64,000 bases of DNA from an uncultured Phycisphaerales bacterium (GTDB lineage Bacteria > Planctomycetota > Phycisphaerae > WQYP01). The notes under the pieces were generated by a model. That model was not told where the DNA came from. It did no database searches and worked only from the letters and a program-made list of their open reading frames with translations. Position numbers and translations under genes: made by a program. Position 1 is the stretch's first letter. Each line of letters begins with the position of its first letter. Where the stretch lies: contig CAIMWO010000087.1 in assembly GCA_903845195.1 (NCBI GenBank), positions 1-64,000 of the forward strand, given 5' to 3'. Of the stretch, positions 25,825-35,509 are shown one piece after another.

Positions 25825-27009
25825 ATGATCTGCAAATCGTCTCTGGTTTCGCTCGTGGTGCTGTGGTCCAGTCTCTTCTGCGGCGCGGCGCTGGCCGAGG
25901 ATTCAGCGGGCAGCATTCCCGAAGAAAAACTGACAACCCTCGCCGTCCAGTTGCCCGCCACCTCCATCGAGATCGGCGGCACCCGCCTGGCGCTGGCGGC
26001 GGGCGAGTACCACTACAACCTCTACCTTCCCAAGGGCTACAACGACGATCCGCAGCGGCAATTCCCGGTACTATTTAAGATGAGCTCGGTCGGCGACGCA
26101 AAGATGGAGGGGTTCGAAGCACGACTGAAACGCGATAAAATCATATTCATCGGGTTAGTGGAAGCCAAGAACGGCGAATGGCCGCCGATTTTGGCCAACT
26201 TCATCGCGGCGCACGATGATGCAATGAAGCGTTTCCGCATTGCCGAGGGTTTTCGTTTTGCGACGGGCGCTTCGGGCGGGGCGAGGGCATCCTCCTGTTT
26301 CACGTATTTGCGCCCGGGCTTCGCGGGGTTGTTGTTCCAGGCTGCCGGAACGGGGATCGCGGGTCTGGAGGCGTTCACGCGCACGCCCACGCTCTGCGCA
26401 TTCGCCACATTCGGCTATACGGATTCGAATACGAACGAAGCCGCGCAGATTGCGGGCGGATTACCCGCGTATACTCCGCGGCGCATCATCACATTTAACG
26501 GCGGGCATACCGGAGCGCCGGAGGCGGAGATGAATGAGGCCTTCGACTTCATGGAGACCTGGGCCTACACGCGTTCGCCCGCGGTCGAGAAGCGGAAGCC
26601 GATGTACGTCCAGCGTTTCAAGGATCTGATGGAATTGGCTGCCGGTGCCGAGGGGATGAAGAAATACGAATTTCTCGAGGCGGCCCAGGCCCACGCCAAG
26701 GCGCGCCGCCTGTCCGAGGACAAGAACCTGGCCGGCGATGTCACCATCGTATCCATGACGCTCAAGGACCTCGCCAAGGATGAAAAAATCGTCAAGGAAC
26801 TCGCGGCCCGCAAAGCTTATTCTGACGCCCGCGAAATCGAGGACACGCACTGGTATACGCTGGTCAAGCCGGACGCCTCGTTCCGCAACTTTCTGCGCCA
26901 GGCCGGCAAGAAATACGAGACGATCGGCACCCAGTTCTCCGGCACTCTCTATGGCGACAAAGCGGCCGAACGCGGCAAATGGATGACGGCGATTCCTGAC
27001 GCGAAATGA
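25825..27009 (+). CDS. secreted protein, alpha/beta-hydrolase-like (PEP-CTERM absent)
   Basis: A 394-residue protein with a clear signal peptide (MICKSSLVSLVVLWSSLFCGAALA, cleavage near 24). The next 250 residues read like an esterase/polyhydroxybutyrate depolymerase-type alpha/beta fold: strands with FPVLFKMSSV, then FATGASGGARASSC, where GASGG may be the nucleophile elbow (Ser), and late ITFNGGHTGAP, which could place a catalytic His. A helical C-terminal third follows. Start ATG 25825 has GGAGG at ideal spacing. Catalytic assignment is inference; no neighbour explains its role. Confidence 0.6.
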   Translation: MICKSSLVSLVVLWSSLFCGAALAEDSAGSIPEEKLTTLAVQLPATSIEIGGTRLALAAGEYHYNLYLPKGYNDDPQRQFPVLFKMSSVGDAKMEGFEARLKRDKIIFIGLVEAKNGEWPPILANFIAAHDDAMKRFRIAEGFRFATGASGGARASSCFTYLRPGFAGLLFQAAGTGIAGLEAFTRTPTLCAFATFGYTDSNTNEAAQIAGGLPAYTPRRIITFNGGHTGAPEAEMNEAFDFMETWAYTRSPAVEKRKPMYVQRFKDLMELAAGAEGMKKYEFLEAAQAHAKARRLSEDKNLAGDVTIVSMTLKDLAKDEKIVKELAARKAYSDAREIEDTHWYTLVKPDASFRNFLRQAGKKYETIGTQFSGTLYGDKAAERGKWMTAIPDAK

Positions 27010-27011
27010 CG

Positions 27012-27539
27012 TTACTCGTCAATACGTGTGGGGATCAGTTGGCAGATGCGCTCGGCCACCTGCTGGGGCGCAAGCTGTGATACATCCACCCGCGCATCCG
27101 CTGCGGCTTCATAGAGCGGTGACCGTTTCGCCAGCAGCGTGCGCACTTCCTCAATCCCCCCCGCGCTGGTGAGGTTCGGCCGATTGGCCGAGGTCGCCGC
27201 ATCGGTCGCGATCCGTGTGTGGAGTGTCGCGGCATCCGCCTCCAGCCAGATCACATTTCCGTTGCTCTTCATCGCCGCCACATTCTCCGCCCGCAGCACC
27301 GCCCCGCCTCCCGCGGCAATCACCTGATTGTCATTGGCGCACGCCGCCGCGATCGCCGCCGCTTCGCGCTGCCGGAATCCCGCTTCCCCCTCGCGTGCAA
27401 AAATATCTTTGATAATCAGACCCGCACGCTGCACGATCAGTTCGTCGGTATCGACGAACGCCCGGCCCAGCTTCTGCGCCAGCAGCTTTCCGACGGCGGT
27501 CTTGCCCGATCCGCGATACCCGATCAGCACGATATTCAT
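27012..27539 (-). CDS. aroK: shikimate kinase
   Basis: A 175-residue NMP-kinase-fold enzyme that phosphorylates shikimate at the 3-OH in aromatic amino-acid synthesis. Walker A GYRGSGKT lies at 7-14. The shikimate-binding Asp in VDTDELI, FRQREA with the binding Arg, GGGAVL and the lid segment with RPNL are all seen. Length is typical. ATG 27539 opens a perfect family N-terminus (MNIVLIGYRG); the in-frame upstream extension is not conserved. It is convergent with the secreted protein, whose stop is 2 bp away. Other shikimate-pathway genes are not in the window. Confidence 0.95.
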   Translation of the reverse strand: MNIVLIGYRGSGKTAVGKLLAQKLGRAFVDTDELIVQRAGLIIKDIFAREGEAGFRQREAAAIAAACANDNQVIAAGGGAVLRAENVAAMKSNGNVIWLEADAATLHTRIATDAATSANRPNLTSAGGIEEVRTLLAKRSPLYEAAADARVDVSQLAPQQVAERICQLIPTRIDE

Positions 27540-27754
27540 GTCCGGCAGTATATCGCCTGAAAGAAAAAAGTAGCCACCGACAATCACTCGGCCGCCCAAT
27601 TTCCGTCGGCGTTCCTCCGCGTTCATCGGCGGTTCCCCGTCCGTCGTGTCGTCGCGTCGTCGTGGTTTGAGAATTTTCCGCGAACCTTTTCCCACCCGCG
27701 CCAGTATCAAGATCAGCACCTCTTGCATATCCGCCTCTCTCACGGAGGTCCGCC

Positions 27755-28990
27755 ATGACCGCCACTTTCGCGCCCGCCAGTCCCCGACCCAACCCCGCTC
27801 CCGAAGGCTTCCTCAACTTCATCCTCGATCACAATCCCCTCTATCTCCTCTCGGCCCTCTCCATGCTGCTGGGCTACTACCTCCTCGTCCAAGGCGTCGG
27901 CGCCCGCGCCGGCGAGATCGGAAAAATGGTCGGCCTGCTCGTCACCGTCAACATCTACGAACTTCTCCTGATCGGCCTGGGGCTCTTCCTCTTCCTCCGC
28001 CGCGGGCTGCGACGCGATGCCCGCCTGCTGCTCATCCTTCAATCGCTTTTTCTCGCCGACGCCACCTTCATGATCTCCGAAACCGTCTCCATCGGTCCCC
28101 GCGCCGGCGCGGTCGTCGATCTGGTCCTGCTCATCCTGGCTCTGGCGAAAATGACGCTCGTCTTCCGCGTTCTGCGGCTGGAGCTCTCCTTCCGTTCCTT
28201 CACGCTGATTGTCCTGCAACTGGCCATCCTCTTCACACTCCCCATCTATCTGCGTCATATCTCCATCGACGGCACACTCCCCGGCCTGCCCTTCTACGGC
28301 TTCTGGTGGCTCGCACTTCTTCTGCCACTCATGCAGGATCTCCTCTCCCGCTTCTTTCCCGCGACTCCTCTCGCCCGCGCCGCCGAACGCGCTCCCGAAA
28401 TCCGCCGCGTCTATTTCATTGTCCCGTTCATCTCGCTCCTGGCTCACCTTGGGATGCTCCACTGGGTTTTTCGTGCGGACTTTTTTGCAGCCAATCTCGT
28501 CCCGGTTCTCCTGGGCCTGGCCGTTGCGCTCCTGGCCGTCAAACCATCGCCGCTCGTGCCGCTGCCGCAGATTCGCTTCCTTCAGGTAGCATTCTGCCTC
28601 GTGGCCATTCTTCTTTCGCTGGGCAACCCGCGGGAACTGGCGATTCACATTCCCGGCCTCGGGCATCAGATCATGCCGCTGATCGTCACACTCCTGGCCA
28701 CCCCGCTGATCTTCACGTACATCTTCGCGCTCCGCGCACTGCCTATCGTCGCCGCCACGCTCGCCCTCGTCGCCCTGGTCTACCTCTGCGGCCCCTCTGC
28801 CGCCGCCGTCACCGATTTCGTCACCCGTCTCTGGAAACACATCGCCGATTTCTGCGACGCCCTCATCCCGCGGACCAGTACCGCCTGGGGCATCCTCGCT
28901 ATCCTCTCTTCCTTCGTCCTGCTGGCCCTCGGCGCTCTCATTAGCCTCTTCCGCCCACGCGGCCAAATCGCAGCCATACATAATGATTGA
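27755..28990 (+). CDS. polytopic membrane protein, unknown
   Basis: A 411-residue protein with about 11-12 hydrophobic helices and very short loops, and a soluble first 20 residues. No transporter or enzyme motif is recognised; the evenly spaced helices and few charges resemble uncharacterised planctomycete integral membrane proteins. GGAGG lies ideally before ATG 27755. It stands alone, divergent from aroK across 215 bp. Function unknown. Confidence 0.75.
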   Translation: MTATFAPASPRPNPAPEGFLNFILDHNPLYLLSALSMLLGYYLLVQGVGARAGEIGKMVGLLVTVNIYELLLIGLGLFLFLRRGLRRDARLLLILQSLFLADATFMISETVSIGPRAGAVVDLVLLILALAKMTLVFRVLRLELSFRSFTLIVLQLAILFTLPIYLRHISIDGTLPGLPFYGFWWLALLLPLMQDLLSRFFPATPLARAAERAPEIRRVYFIVPFISLLAHLGMLHWVFRADFFAANLVPVLLGLAVALLAVKPSPLVPLPQIRFLQVAFCLVAILLSLGNPRELAIHIPGLGHQIMPLIVTLLATPLIFTYIFALRALPIVAATLALVALVYLCGPSAAAVTDFVTRLWKHIADFCDALIPRTSTAWGILAILSSFVLLALGALISLFRPRGQIAAIHND

Positions 28991-29171
28991 ACGATCTGTT
29001 TTCTCCGGGATATTTGTGTCATATTTGCGAACGCCACCCCACCCAACGTCCGAGAACATTCGGTCTTCTCAGATTTTTCTCATTCATTATCGGTTCTGCT
29101 CAGGTCCCCTAACCCACTAGCCGATAACTCACTCTGTCCCGTGGTTTCATTAGGGAAAGTGAGGAAGGTCC

Positions 29172-30080
29172 ATGCGTACCAACGCCCGTCAGTTCGTCCC
29201 CGCAGCGCTACTCGTACTGGCCGTCGCATCCGCCGCTCAGGCCGCCCCGGCTTTTACCGTCGCTTTCAACGATCCCGGCAGCGCCCATAGCGCGTACTAT
29301 TCCGATATCCAGTCCAATCTCCTGGCCGCCGCCAACACCTGGGCCGATGTCCTCCCCGGCTCCGGCACCATCGACATCATGGTCGATTTCACCAACCAGC
29401 CCACGCTCTCGGCCAGTTCCGCCGCTTCCCAATACGTCCACACCACCGGCGGCATCTCCGTCTACGAAATGGGCGCCATCTACGAACGCCAAACCGGCAT
29501 CGACCCCAACGGCGCCACCCCCGATGTCTACCTTCACATCGGCACCAGTTTCCTCGCCAACTCCCTCTGGTTCGATCCCCATCCCGTCAACCGCTTCGAG
29601 ACCGTTCCCGCCAATCAAGTCGACGCCGTCTCCGCCTTCCTCCACGAACTCGGCCACGCGTGGGCTTTCTCCGGCTGGCGCGATCCCTCCACCGGTGCGC
29701 TCGCCACATCCTATGAGTCCACGTTCGATGAACACGTCATCAATGTCGGCGGCGTCCTCTACTTCACCGGCGCCAACGCCGACGCCTTCTACGGCGGCGA
29801 TGTCCCCCTCACTGCCGGCAATTTCATGCACTTCGGAAATTCCGTCGCCTCCGGCCTGCCCGGTTCCGATCTCCTCACCGACCTCATGAACGGCGTGAAC
29901 TTTCTCGACAGCACCCGCTATTACATCTCCCCACTCGACCTCGCGGCCTTGCAGGACATGGGCATCACCATCGGCGCTCCCGGGGGCGATGTCCCCCCGT
30001 CCGCCGTTCCCGAACCCGCTTCCCTGGCTTTCCTTGCCGCCGGCGCGCTGGTGCTCCTGGCCCGCCGTCGTCGCGCTTAA
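29172..30080 (+). CDS. PEP-CTERM protein with HELGH zincin motif
   Basis: A 302-residue secreted protein. A signal peptide ends near residue 24 (ASAAQA). The C-terminus has the full PEP-CTERM signal: VPEPASLAFLAAGALVL then RRRRA, for exosortase sorting to the cell surface. HELGH at 158-162 is a zinc metalloprotease motif, without the nearby third His of metzincins; a more distant ligand would be needed. The region before it (IDIMVDF and a beta-rich fold) fits a reprolysin-like zincin. GAGGAAGG precedes ATG 29172. It is monocistronic and convergent with the deaminase. Proteolytic activity is inferred. Confidence 0.82.
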   Translation: MRTNARQFVPAALLVLAVASAAQAAPAFTVAFNDPGSAHSAYYSDIQSNLLAAANTWADVLPGSGTIDIMVDFTNQPTLSASSAASQYVHTTGGISVYEMGAIYERQTGIDPNGATPDVYLHIGTSFLANSLWFDPHPVNRFETVPANQVDAVSAFLHELGHAWAFSGWRDPSTGALATSYESTFDEHVINVGGVLYFTGANADAFYGGDVPLTAGNFMHFGNSVASGLPGSDLLTDLMNGVNFLDSTRYYISPLDLAALQDMGITIGAPGGDVPPSAVPEPASLAFLAAGALVLLARRRRA

Positions 30081-30086
30081 GGCCCA

Positions 30087-31304
30087 TCACCCCTCGAACA
30101 TCATCCCTGCGGCCTTGAGCGCCGCATGAATCTCCGCCACGTGGCCCGCATCGCGCGTCTCCACCACCAGCGACACGCGGGCCAGCGCCACATCGGCGGG
30201 GCCAAAATGCCGATCGTGCGTCACTTCCTTGATGCTTCCGCCCGTTTCGCCGATGACGGCCAGTACCTTGGCGAGGGTCCCGGGCCGATCCGGAATATGC
30301 ACGGTAATCCGCGCCAGGCGCCCATCGGCCGCCATGCCGCGGTCGATGATCCGCGCCACCAGCGTCATATCAATGTTTCCGCCGCACAACACCAGCACGA
30401 TTTTCTTGCCTTCCAAGCCGCGCAGGCCCAGCGCCTCGCGGTGCATCATTGCCGCCAGCCCCACGGCTCCTGCACCCTCCACCACCATCTTCTCAAGTTC
30501 CAGCAACCGCAGCACGGCCTTGGCGATCTGCGTCTCATCCACCAACGCCACTTCATCCACCACACGCTGCGCGATCGCAAAACATTCGTGTCCGCACTCT
30601 GCCACGTTCAAGCCATCGGCCAGCGATGGCTGCGTTGCCACGCGAATCACCCGTCCCGCCTCGAGGCTTCGCTTCAACGTCGGCGCGTGCAGCGATTCCA
30701 CCCCGATGACTTTCACCTGGGGCCGCAGCGCCTTGATCGCCGTGCCCACTCCCGCGATCAACCCGCCCCCGCCCACCGGCACCACCACCGCCTCCACCCC
30801 GGGCACATCTTCCAGAATCTCCAGTCCCATCGTCCCCTGGCCCGCAATGACCTCCACATCATCAAACGCCGGCACAAACGTCAGCCCGCGCTCCGCCGCC
30901 AATCGCTCCGCCTCGGCCCGCGCCTCATCAAAACTCTCGCCATGCAAGATCACCGTCGCCCCAAAACCCCGGCAATTACTCACCTTCACAATTGGCGCCC
31001 ACTTGGGCATCACCACCGTCACCGGCACCCGCAGCAGCCCCCCGTGATATGCCAGCCCCAGCGCATGATTTCCCGCGCTGGCCGCGATCACCCCGGTATT
31101 CTTCCGCTGGGCCGACAACTGCAACAACTTGTTCCGCGCCCCACGCTCCTTGAAACTCCCCGTCATCTGCAGATGATCCAGTTTGCAATACACCTCCGCC
31201 CCGCACAGCTTCGACAGCGACAGCGAATACGGACACGGGCTGTGATAAATCGCCCCGACCATCCGCTCCTTCGCCCCCCGAATCATCTCCAGTGTCACAC
31301 TCAT
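30087..31304 (-). CDS. ilvA: threonine ammonia-lyase (biosynthetic/ACT type)
   Basis: A 405-residue PLP enzyme that deaminates threonine to 2-oxobutanoate for isoleucine synthesis. The Schiff-base Lys52 sits in SFKERGARNKL; SAGNHALG and the phosphate-binding VGGGGLIAG are present. A single ACT domain at about 325-403 (ARITVHIPDRPGTLAKVL) suggests allosteric control, as in the TdcB/short IlvA class with one regulatory domain. AGGAG lies 6 bases before ATG 31304. Its 3' end is only 6 bp from the convergent PEP-CTERM gene, with no hairpin between them. Confidence 0.93.
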   Translation of the reverse strand: MSVTLEMIRGAKERMVGAIYHSPCPYSLSLSKLCGAEVYCKLDHLQMTGSFKERGARNKLLQLSAQRKNTGVIAASAGNHALGLAYHGGLLRVPVTVVMPKWAPIVKVSNCRGFGATVILHGESFDEARAEAERLAAERGLTFVPAFDDVEVIAGQGTMGLEILEDVPGVEAVVVPVGGGGLIAGVGTAIKALRPQVKVIGVESLHAPTLKRSLEAGRVIRVATQPSLADGLNVAECGHECFAIAQRVVDEVALVDETQIAKAVLRLLELEKMVVEGAGAVGLAAMMHREALGLRGLEGKKIVLVLCGGNIDMTLVARIIDRGMAADGRLARITVHIPDRPGTLAKVLAVIGETGGSIKEVTHDRHFGPADVALARVSLVVETRDAGHVAEIHAALKAAGMMFEG

Positions 31305-31471
31305 CCGAACTCCTTCAAACCTTCGTCCCGCGATAATCGCAGAGTGTCAATCCTCATCCCACAACTTGCAAGCGCATGCCCCCATACCTCATAACCCTTA
31401 TCCCATAACTCCCCCGTGTATTCCGCCTTCCTCGCGCTTACAATACTCCACGTTCTCATGGGGATTCGTGG

Positions 31472-32614
31472 ATGAGCCAGCAGTCAGAAAACGCCCAGCC
31501 TCTCAAGGTCGATGTGTCGGAATCCTCCGGCGCCATGACCATCAACCTCGCCGGCCGCCTCGACGCCGCCGCACTCCCCGACGCCTGGACGCGAACCGTC
31601 GTCCCCGCCGCCAAATCTCACCCCGCCAGGATTCTCCTCGAGGTGAAGAATCTCGACTTCTTCGACGGCTCCGGACTCGGCCTCTTCGCCGAACTCCGCC
31701 GCATCGCCGCCACCTCCGGCGGCACCCTCGAATTCTCCGGCCTCGACAAAGACCAAAAACGCCTCGTCGATATGTCCCTCCTCAAAGACCCCGCCGCACC
31801 CATGCTCGAAAACAAGAAACCCGCCAGCCTCCCCGCCTTCGTCGGACTCATGGCCTGGACCATCCTCAAAGATCAATACCAACTCATCGCCTACGTCGGC
31901 GAACTCTCCCTCGCCTTCCTCTGGGCTCTCACTCACCCGCACCGCCTCCGCAAGCGCGAAATCCTCATCATCGCCGAAAAGGCCGGCGTCAATGCACTCC
32001 CCGTCATCAGCCTCCTCGGCCTGCTCGTCGGCATGATCCTCGCCTACCAGATGGCCGATCCCCTCCGCCGCTACGCCGCCGAATCCCTCATCCCCACCAT
32101 CGTCAGCTTCGCCCTCATCCGCGAACTCGGTCCCCTCATCACCGCCATCATCATCGCCGGACGCTCCGGCTCCGCCTTCGCCGCCGAAATCGGCACCATG
32201 AAAGTTACCGAGGAACTCGCCGCCCTCAAAACCCTCGGACTCGAACCCGTCCGCTTCCTCGCCGTCCCACGCGTCCTCGCCGCGCTCCTCGTCACCCCGC
32301 TTCTCACCCTCTACAACCTCCTTCTCGGCCTTGTCGGCGCCTGCCTCGTCATGGTATCCATGGGCTACTCTGTCACCTATTTCGTCAAAACCGTCAACGA
32401 GTCCATCAAGCTCCACGACTTCCTCGGCGGCATCTTCAAGTCCCTCGTCTTTGCCCTCATCATCGCCGGCGTTGGCTGCCTTCGCGGACAACAAACCAAG
32501 TCTGGCCCCGGCGCCGTCGGTGACTCCACCACCCGCGCCGTCGTCGCCGGCATCGTCCTGACCATCGTCGCCGACGCCATAATCGGCGTGATCTACTATT
32601 ACCTCGGTATCTGA
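31472..32614 (+). CDS. mlaE: MlaE-family permease with N-terminal STAS domain
   Basis: A 380-residue fusion. Residues about 10-105 are a STAS domain (INLAGRLDAAALPDAW, then LLEVKNLDFFDGSGLGLF), equivalent to E. coli MlaB. Residues about 125-380 form the MlaE permease with five or six TM helices and the conserved VSFALIRELGPLITAIIIAGRSGSAF-like coupling region. It acts with MlaF and MlaD in inner-membrane phospholipid transport to or from the outer membrane. First gene of a four-gene operon. Confidence 0.92.
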   Translation: MSQQSENAQPLKVDVSESSGAMTINLAGRLDAAALPDAWTRTVVPAAKSHPARILLEVKNLDFFDGSGLGLFAELRRIAATSGGTLEFSGLDKDQKRLVDMSLLKDPAAPMLENKKPASLPAFVGLMAWTILKDQYQLIAYVGELSLAFLWALTHPHRLRKREILIIAEKAGVNALPVISLLGLLVGMILAYQMADPLRRYAAESLIPTIVSFALIRELGPLITAIIIAGRSGSAFAAEIGTMKVTEELAALKTLGLEPVRFLAVPRVLAALLVTPLLTLYNLLLGLVGACLVMVSMGYSVTYFVKTVNESIKLHDFLGGIFKSLVFALIIAGVGCLRGQQTKSGPGAVGDSTTRAVVAGIVLTIVADAIIGVIYYYLGI

Positions 32615-32641
32615 TCCCTAACCCGATGACTGATTGAATCC

Positions 32642-33433
32642 ATGAACTATGAACCCGCGAAAAACTCCTCCCGCCCGCTCATCGAAGTCCGCGACCTCCG
32701 CGCCGCCTACAACGGCCAAACGGTCCTCGACAAGATATCCTTCGACATCCACGCCGGCGAAATCTTCGTCATCGCCGGCGGCTCCGGCTCCGGAAAATCC
32801 ACCGTCCTCAAACATATCATCGACCTCTACACACCCGCCGGCGGCAGCATCCTTATCGACGGTGAAAATCTCCACGACGCCACCGGCCCCGCTCGCCTCA
32901 AGATCCTCCGCAAGTTCGGCGTCGCCTTCCAGGGTGGCGCACTCTTCGGCGACCGCTCCGTCCTCGAAAACATCCGCCTCCCCATGGAAGAATTCACCGA
33001 CCTCTCCACCGGCCAGATGAACATGATGGCTCTCGCCAAACTCAAAATGGTCAACCTCGAAGACGCCGCCGCCAAACTCCCCTCCGAGCTTTCCGGCGGC
33101 ATGCAGAAACGCGCTGCCATCGCCCGCGCCATCGCCCTCGATCCTCCCCTCGTCTTCCTCGATGAACCCTCATCCGGCCTCGACCCCATCGCCTCGGCCG
33201 ACCTCGACCAACTTGTCCTCGACCTCAATGCCCTCCTCCACACCACCTTCATCGTCGTCAACCACGAACTCCCCAGCATCTTCGCTATCGCCGACCGCGT
33301 CCTCGTTCTGGACGCCCAGAAGAAAACCATGGTCGCCCTCGACGCCCCCGAAAATCTCCGCGATCATAGCGACAACCCCTGGGTCCGCGCCTTCTTCAAC
33401 CGCGAACCCACTCATCAAGGAACAAAAAAATGA
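32642..33433 (+). CDS. mlaF: MlaF-type ABC ATP-binding protein
   Basis: A 263-residue ATPase of the Mla/MCE lipid transporter. Walker A GGSGSGKST is at 46-54, with GVAFQGGALF as Q-loop (typical of MlaF), signature LSGGMQKR from 150, Walker B VFLDEPSSGLDP near 171-182 and H-loop in VNHELPS. ATG 32642 is 27 bp after the permease stop. Energises lipid movement by the STAS-MlaE/MlaD complex. Confidence 0.94.
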   Translation: MNYEPAKNSSRPLIEVRDLRAAYNGQTVLDKISFDIHAGEIFVIAGGSGSGKSTVLKHIIDLYTPAGGSILIDGENLHDATGPARLKILRKFGVAFQGGALFGDRSVLENIRLPMEEFTDLSTGQMNMMALAKLKMVNLEDAAAKLPSELSGGMQKRAAIARAIALDPPLVFLDEPSSGLDPIASADLDQLVLDLNALLHTTFIVVNHELPSIFAIADRVLVLDAQKKTMVALDAPENLRDHSDNPWVRAFFNREPTHQGTKK

Positions 33434-33484
33434 CCCAACAAAGGATTACTTCAACACCCCTTTGTGTTCATCTAGATCCGTCGT

Positions 33485-33509
33485 CTTGGTGCCTTGGTGT
33501 CTTGGTGGT
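33485..33509 (+). repeat. CTTGGTGY octamer repeat, copy 1
   Basis: Three consecutive 8-bp units of CTTGGTG plus one variable base, in the gap between mlaF and mlaD. The same block recurs at 37097-37121, 37514-37538 (shuffled units) and 62509-62533. Confidence 0.8.
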
Positions 33510-33539
33510 AAAAACAACGCGTTCCTCCCGGAGGTCCCC

Positions 33540-34664
33540 ATGAGCTCCGAATCCGGCTACTTCCGTCTCGGCCTCTTCATCCTCGTCGGCGTCGGTCTCC
33601 TCGCCGCCGGCATCGTCGTCTTCGGCGTCACCGACTTCGGCCGCCAGTCCTTCATCGTCGAAACCGTCACCCTCGAATCCGTCCAGGGACTCGACCCCGG
33701 CGCTCCCGTCAAATTCCGCGGCGTACAGATGGGCCGCGTCCGCAAAATCTCCCTCGCCGTCGCCACCTATGGCGAAGAAGTCTTCACCAAGAACCACCAG
33801 CTCGGAAACGCCGTCATCCTCGAACTCGCTCTCGATCCCAAGGCCATCCCCATCACGACCAGCGCCACCCGCGTGGATCGCCTTCAAAACGCCGTCGACA
33901 ACGGCCTCCGCGCACGTATCGCCTCCTCCAGCCTCACCGGCCCCCCTTACGTCGAACTGGTCTTCATCAAAGATTCCAAGCCCATCGATCTCGCCTGGAC
34001 CCCCTCGCATCCCTACATCCCCTCCGCCCAGGGCACCATCACCCAGTTCGTGGAAGCCGCCGGCGAAATCCTCGAGTCCATCCGCAAGGCCAACGTCGGT
34101 GAAATCCTCACCCACGCCGGACTCTTCATCGACGACGCACGCACCACCCTCAAACAAATCGACATCGCCGAAGTCCGCACCCACGCTCTCGCCCTCATCG
34201 ATGAATTACGCGACACCAACAAACGCCTCCGTACCGTCCTCGAGAATCCCGCCATCGATCAAATACTCAAGGATGGCTCCGAAACCGTCGCCTCGGCCAA
34301 GAAAACCATCCAGTCCCCGGAACTGCAGAAATTCCTCGCCGACCTCCCCGTCATCTCCGCTCGCCTCCGCACCTCCTCCGAACACCTTGATGCCCTCCTC
34401 AGCGACGATAAACTCAACAAGTCCCTCGAAAATCTCGGCAAGGCTTCCGACAGCGCCGCGTCCACCCTCGCCGATCTCCGCCGCCTCATCCGCAACGTCA
34501 ACACCATGCTCAATTCCCAGCAGCAGAATCTCAACTCCGTCGTGACCAATCTCCGCGACACCCTCGAAAACACCGCCGGCATCACCGAAGAAGCCAAACA
34601 AAACCCCGCCCGTCTCCTCTTCGGCCAACCGCCACGCCCCATCAATCCGGGAGAAAAAAAATGA
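33540..34664 (+). CDS. mlaD: MlaD/MCE-domain substrate-binding protein
   Basis: A 374-residue protein. One TM at about 8-29 anchors it in the inner membrane. An MCE domain follows (VQGLDPGAPVKFRGVQMGRV), then a long helical region (about 150-345) that could form a coiled tube across the periplasm, much longer than E. coli MlaD and closer to PqiB/LetB-type or mycobacterial MCE proteins in length. Start at 33540 has CGGAGG at ideal spacing; the longer upstream frame crosses mlaF and is rejected. Carries lipids between membranes. Confidence 0.9.
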   Translation: MSSESGYFRLGLFILVGVGLLAAGIVVFGVTDFGRQSFIVETVTLESVQGLDPGAPVKFRGVQMGRVRKISLAVATYGEEVFTKNHQLGNAVILELALDPKAIPITTSATRVDRLQNAVDNGLRARIASSSLTGPPYVELVFIKDSKPIDLAWTPSHPYIPSAQGTITQFVEAAGEILESIRKANVGEILTHAGLFIDDARTTLKQIDIAEVRTHALALIDELRDTNKRLRTVLENPAIDQILKDGSETVASAKKTIQSPELQKFLADLPVISARLRTSSEHLDALLSDDKLNKSLENLGKASDSAASTLADLRRLIRNVNTMLNSQQQNLNSVVTNLRDTLENTAGITEEAKQNPARLLFGQPPRPINPGEKK

Positions 34665-35389
34665 ACACCACCCCATTTCGTCATTCGTCATTCATCGCTC
34701 GTCATTATCTCGTCGCTCTCCTTCTGACTACCCTCGCGGGCTGCGGTCTCTCCCAGCGCCCGCCTGAACGCGCCTTCTTCGCCATCGACCCCGGCCACCC
34801 CGCCACCGTTGCTACCACCACCGCTCCCTCCACCGCGCCCGCCACTTCCATCGCCCCCTCCGACCTTACCCTCCGCGTCCTCGCCGCCCGCGTCGCCAAG
34901 CCCTATGACTCCCAATCCTTTGTCTACAAGCTCGCCCCCAATCAATTCCAATCCGACTACTACAACGGCTTCATCGCCCCGCCCGACCGCATGCTCGCCG
35001 GCGCGCTCATCGAATGGCTCAACCACTCCGGCGCCGTCAAATATGCCGTCGGCAGCGCCAGCTCGCTCGACACCCGCTACTCCCTCGAATTGACCGTCCC
35101 CGCCCTCTACGCCGATTACACCAACCCCAAATCCCCCAAGGCCATCATCGAAATCCGCGCCTTCCTCTTCCACGAAGGATCTTCCGGCACGCAAATCCTC
35201 CTGCAAAATCTTTACCAGGAATCCGAACCCATCGAAGCCCCACCCGCAGGGGCCAGCAGTGGAGGGGTCGTCAATGGCAGCGCTGCCGCCGCGAACAACA
35301 CCCCCGCCAACATCGCCGCCGCCTATAGCCGCGCCTATCAGAAAATCCTGACCCGCCTGACCGACGACCTCCAAAAACTCACCCCCTAA
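34661..35389 (+). CDS. ABC transport auxiliary lipoprotein (PqiC/DUF330-like)
   Basis: A 242-residue lipoprotein: lipobox LTTLAGC near residues 23-29, then a Pro/Thr/Ala linker and an alpha/beta domain with repeated strands (LRVLAARVAKPYDSQSFVYK; RYSLELTVPALYADY). This matches the outer-membrane-anchored auxiliary component of MCE transport systems. Its ATG overlaps the mlaD stop (ATGA). Heptamer-like TCGTCAT repeats lie inside the signal-peptide codons (34677-34706). It completes the cassette; no MlaA or MlaC is present. Confidence 0.82.
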   Translation: MNTTPFRHSSFIARHYLVALLLTTLAGCGLSQRPPERAFFAIDPGHPATVATTTAPSTAPATSIAPSDLTLRVLAARVAKPYDSQSFVYKLAPNQFQSDYYNGFIAPPDRMLAGALIEWLNHSGAVKYAVGSASSLDTRYSLELTVPALYADYTNPKSPKAIIEIRAFLFHEGSSGTQILLQNLYQESEPIEAPPAGASSGGVVNGSAAAANNTPANIAAAYSRAYQKILTRLTDDLQKLTP

Positions 35390-35413
35390 CCCCCACTCAG
35401 AAACTCGAACCTT

Positions 35414-35427
35414 GGTCATTGGTCATT
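35414..35427 (+). repeat. GGTCATT heptamer repeat (two units)
   Basis: Two GGTCATT units followed by CCCCCTCGCCCGCC, the same C-rich tail that follows the eight-unit array at 47971-48025. This gap (35390-35509) also contains the TGCTATACT promoter element at 35465-35473 ahead of the ECF genes. Confidence 0.65.
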
Positions 35428-35509
35428 CCCCCTCGCCCGCCCTGACGAATCGCTCCACAACATCTGCTATACTCCCCTCCCTGCAGCCCTCGACCTTCTG
35501 GAACCTCCT

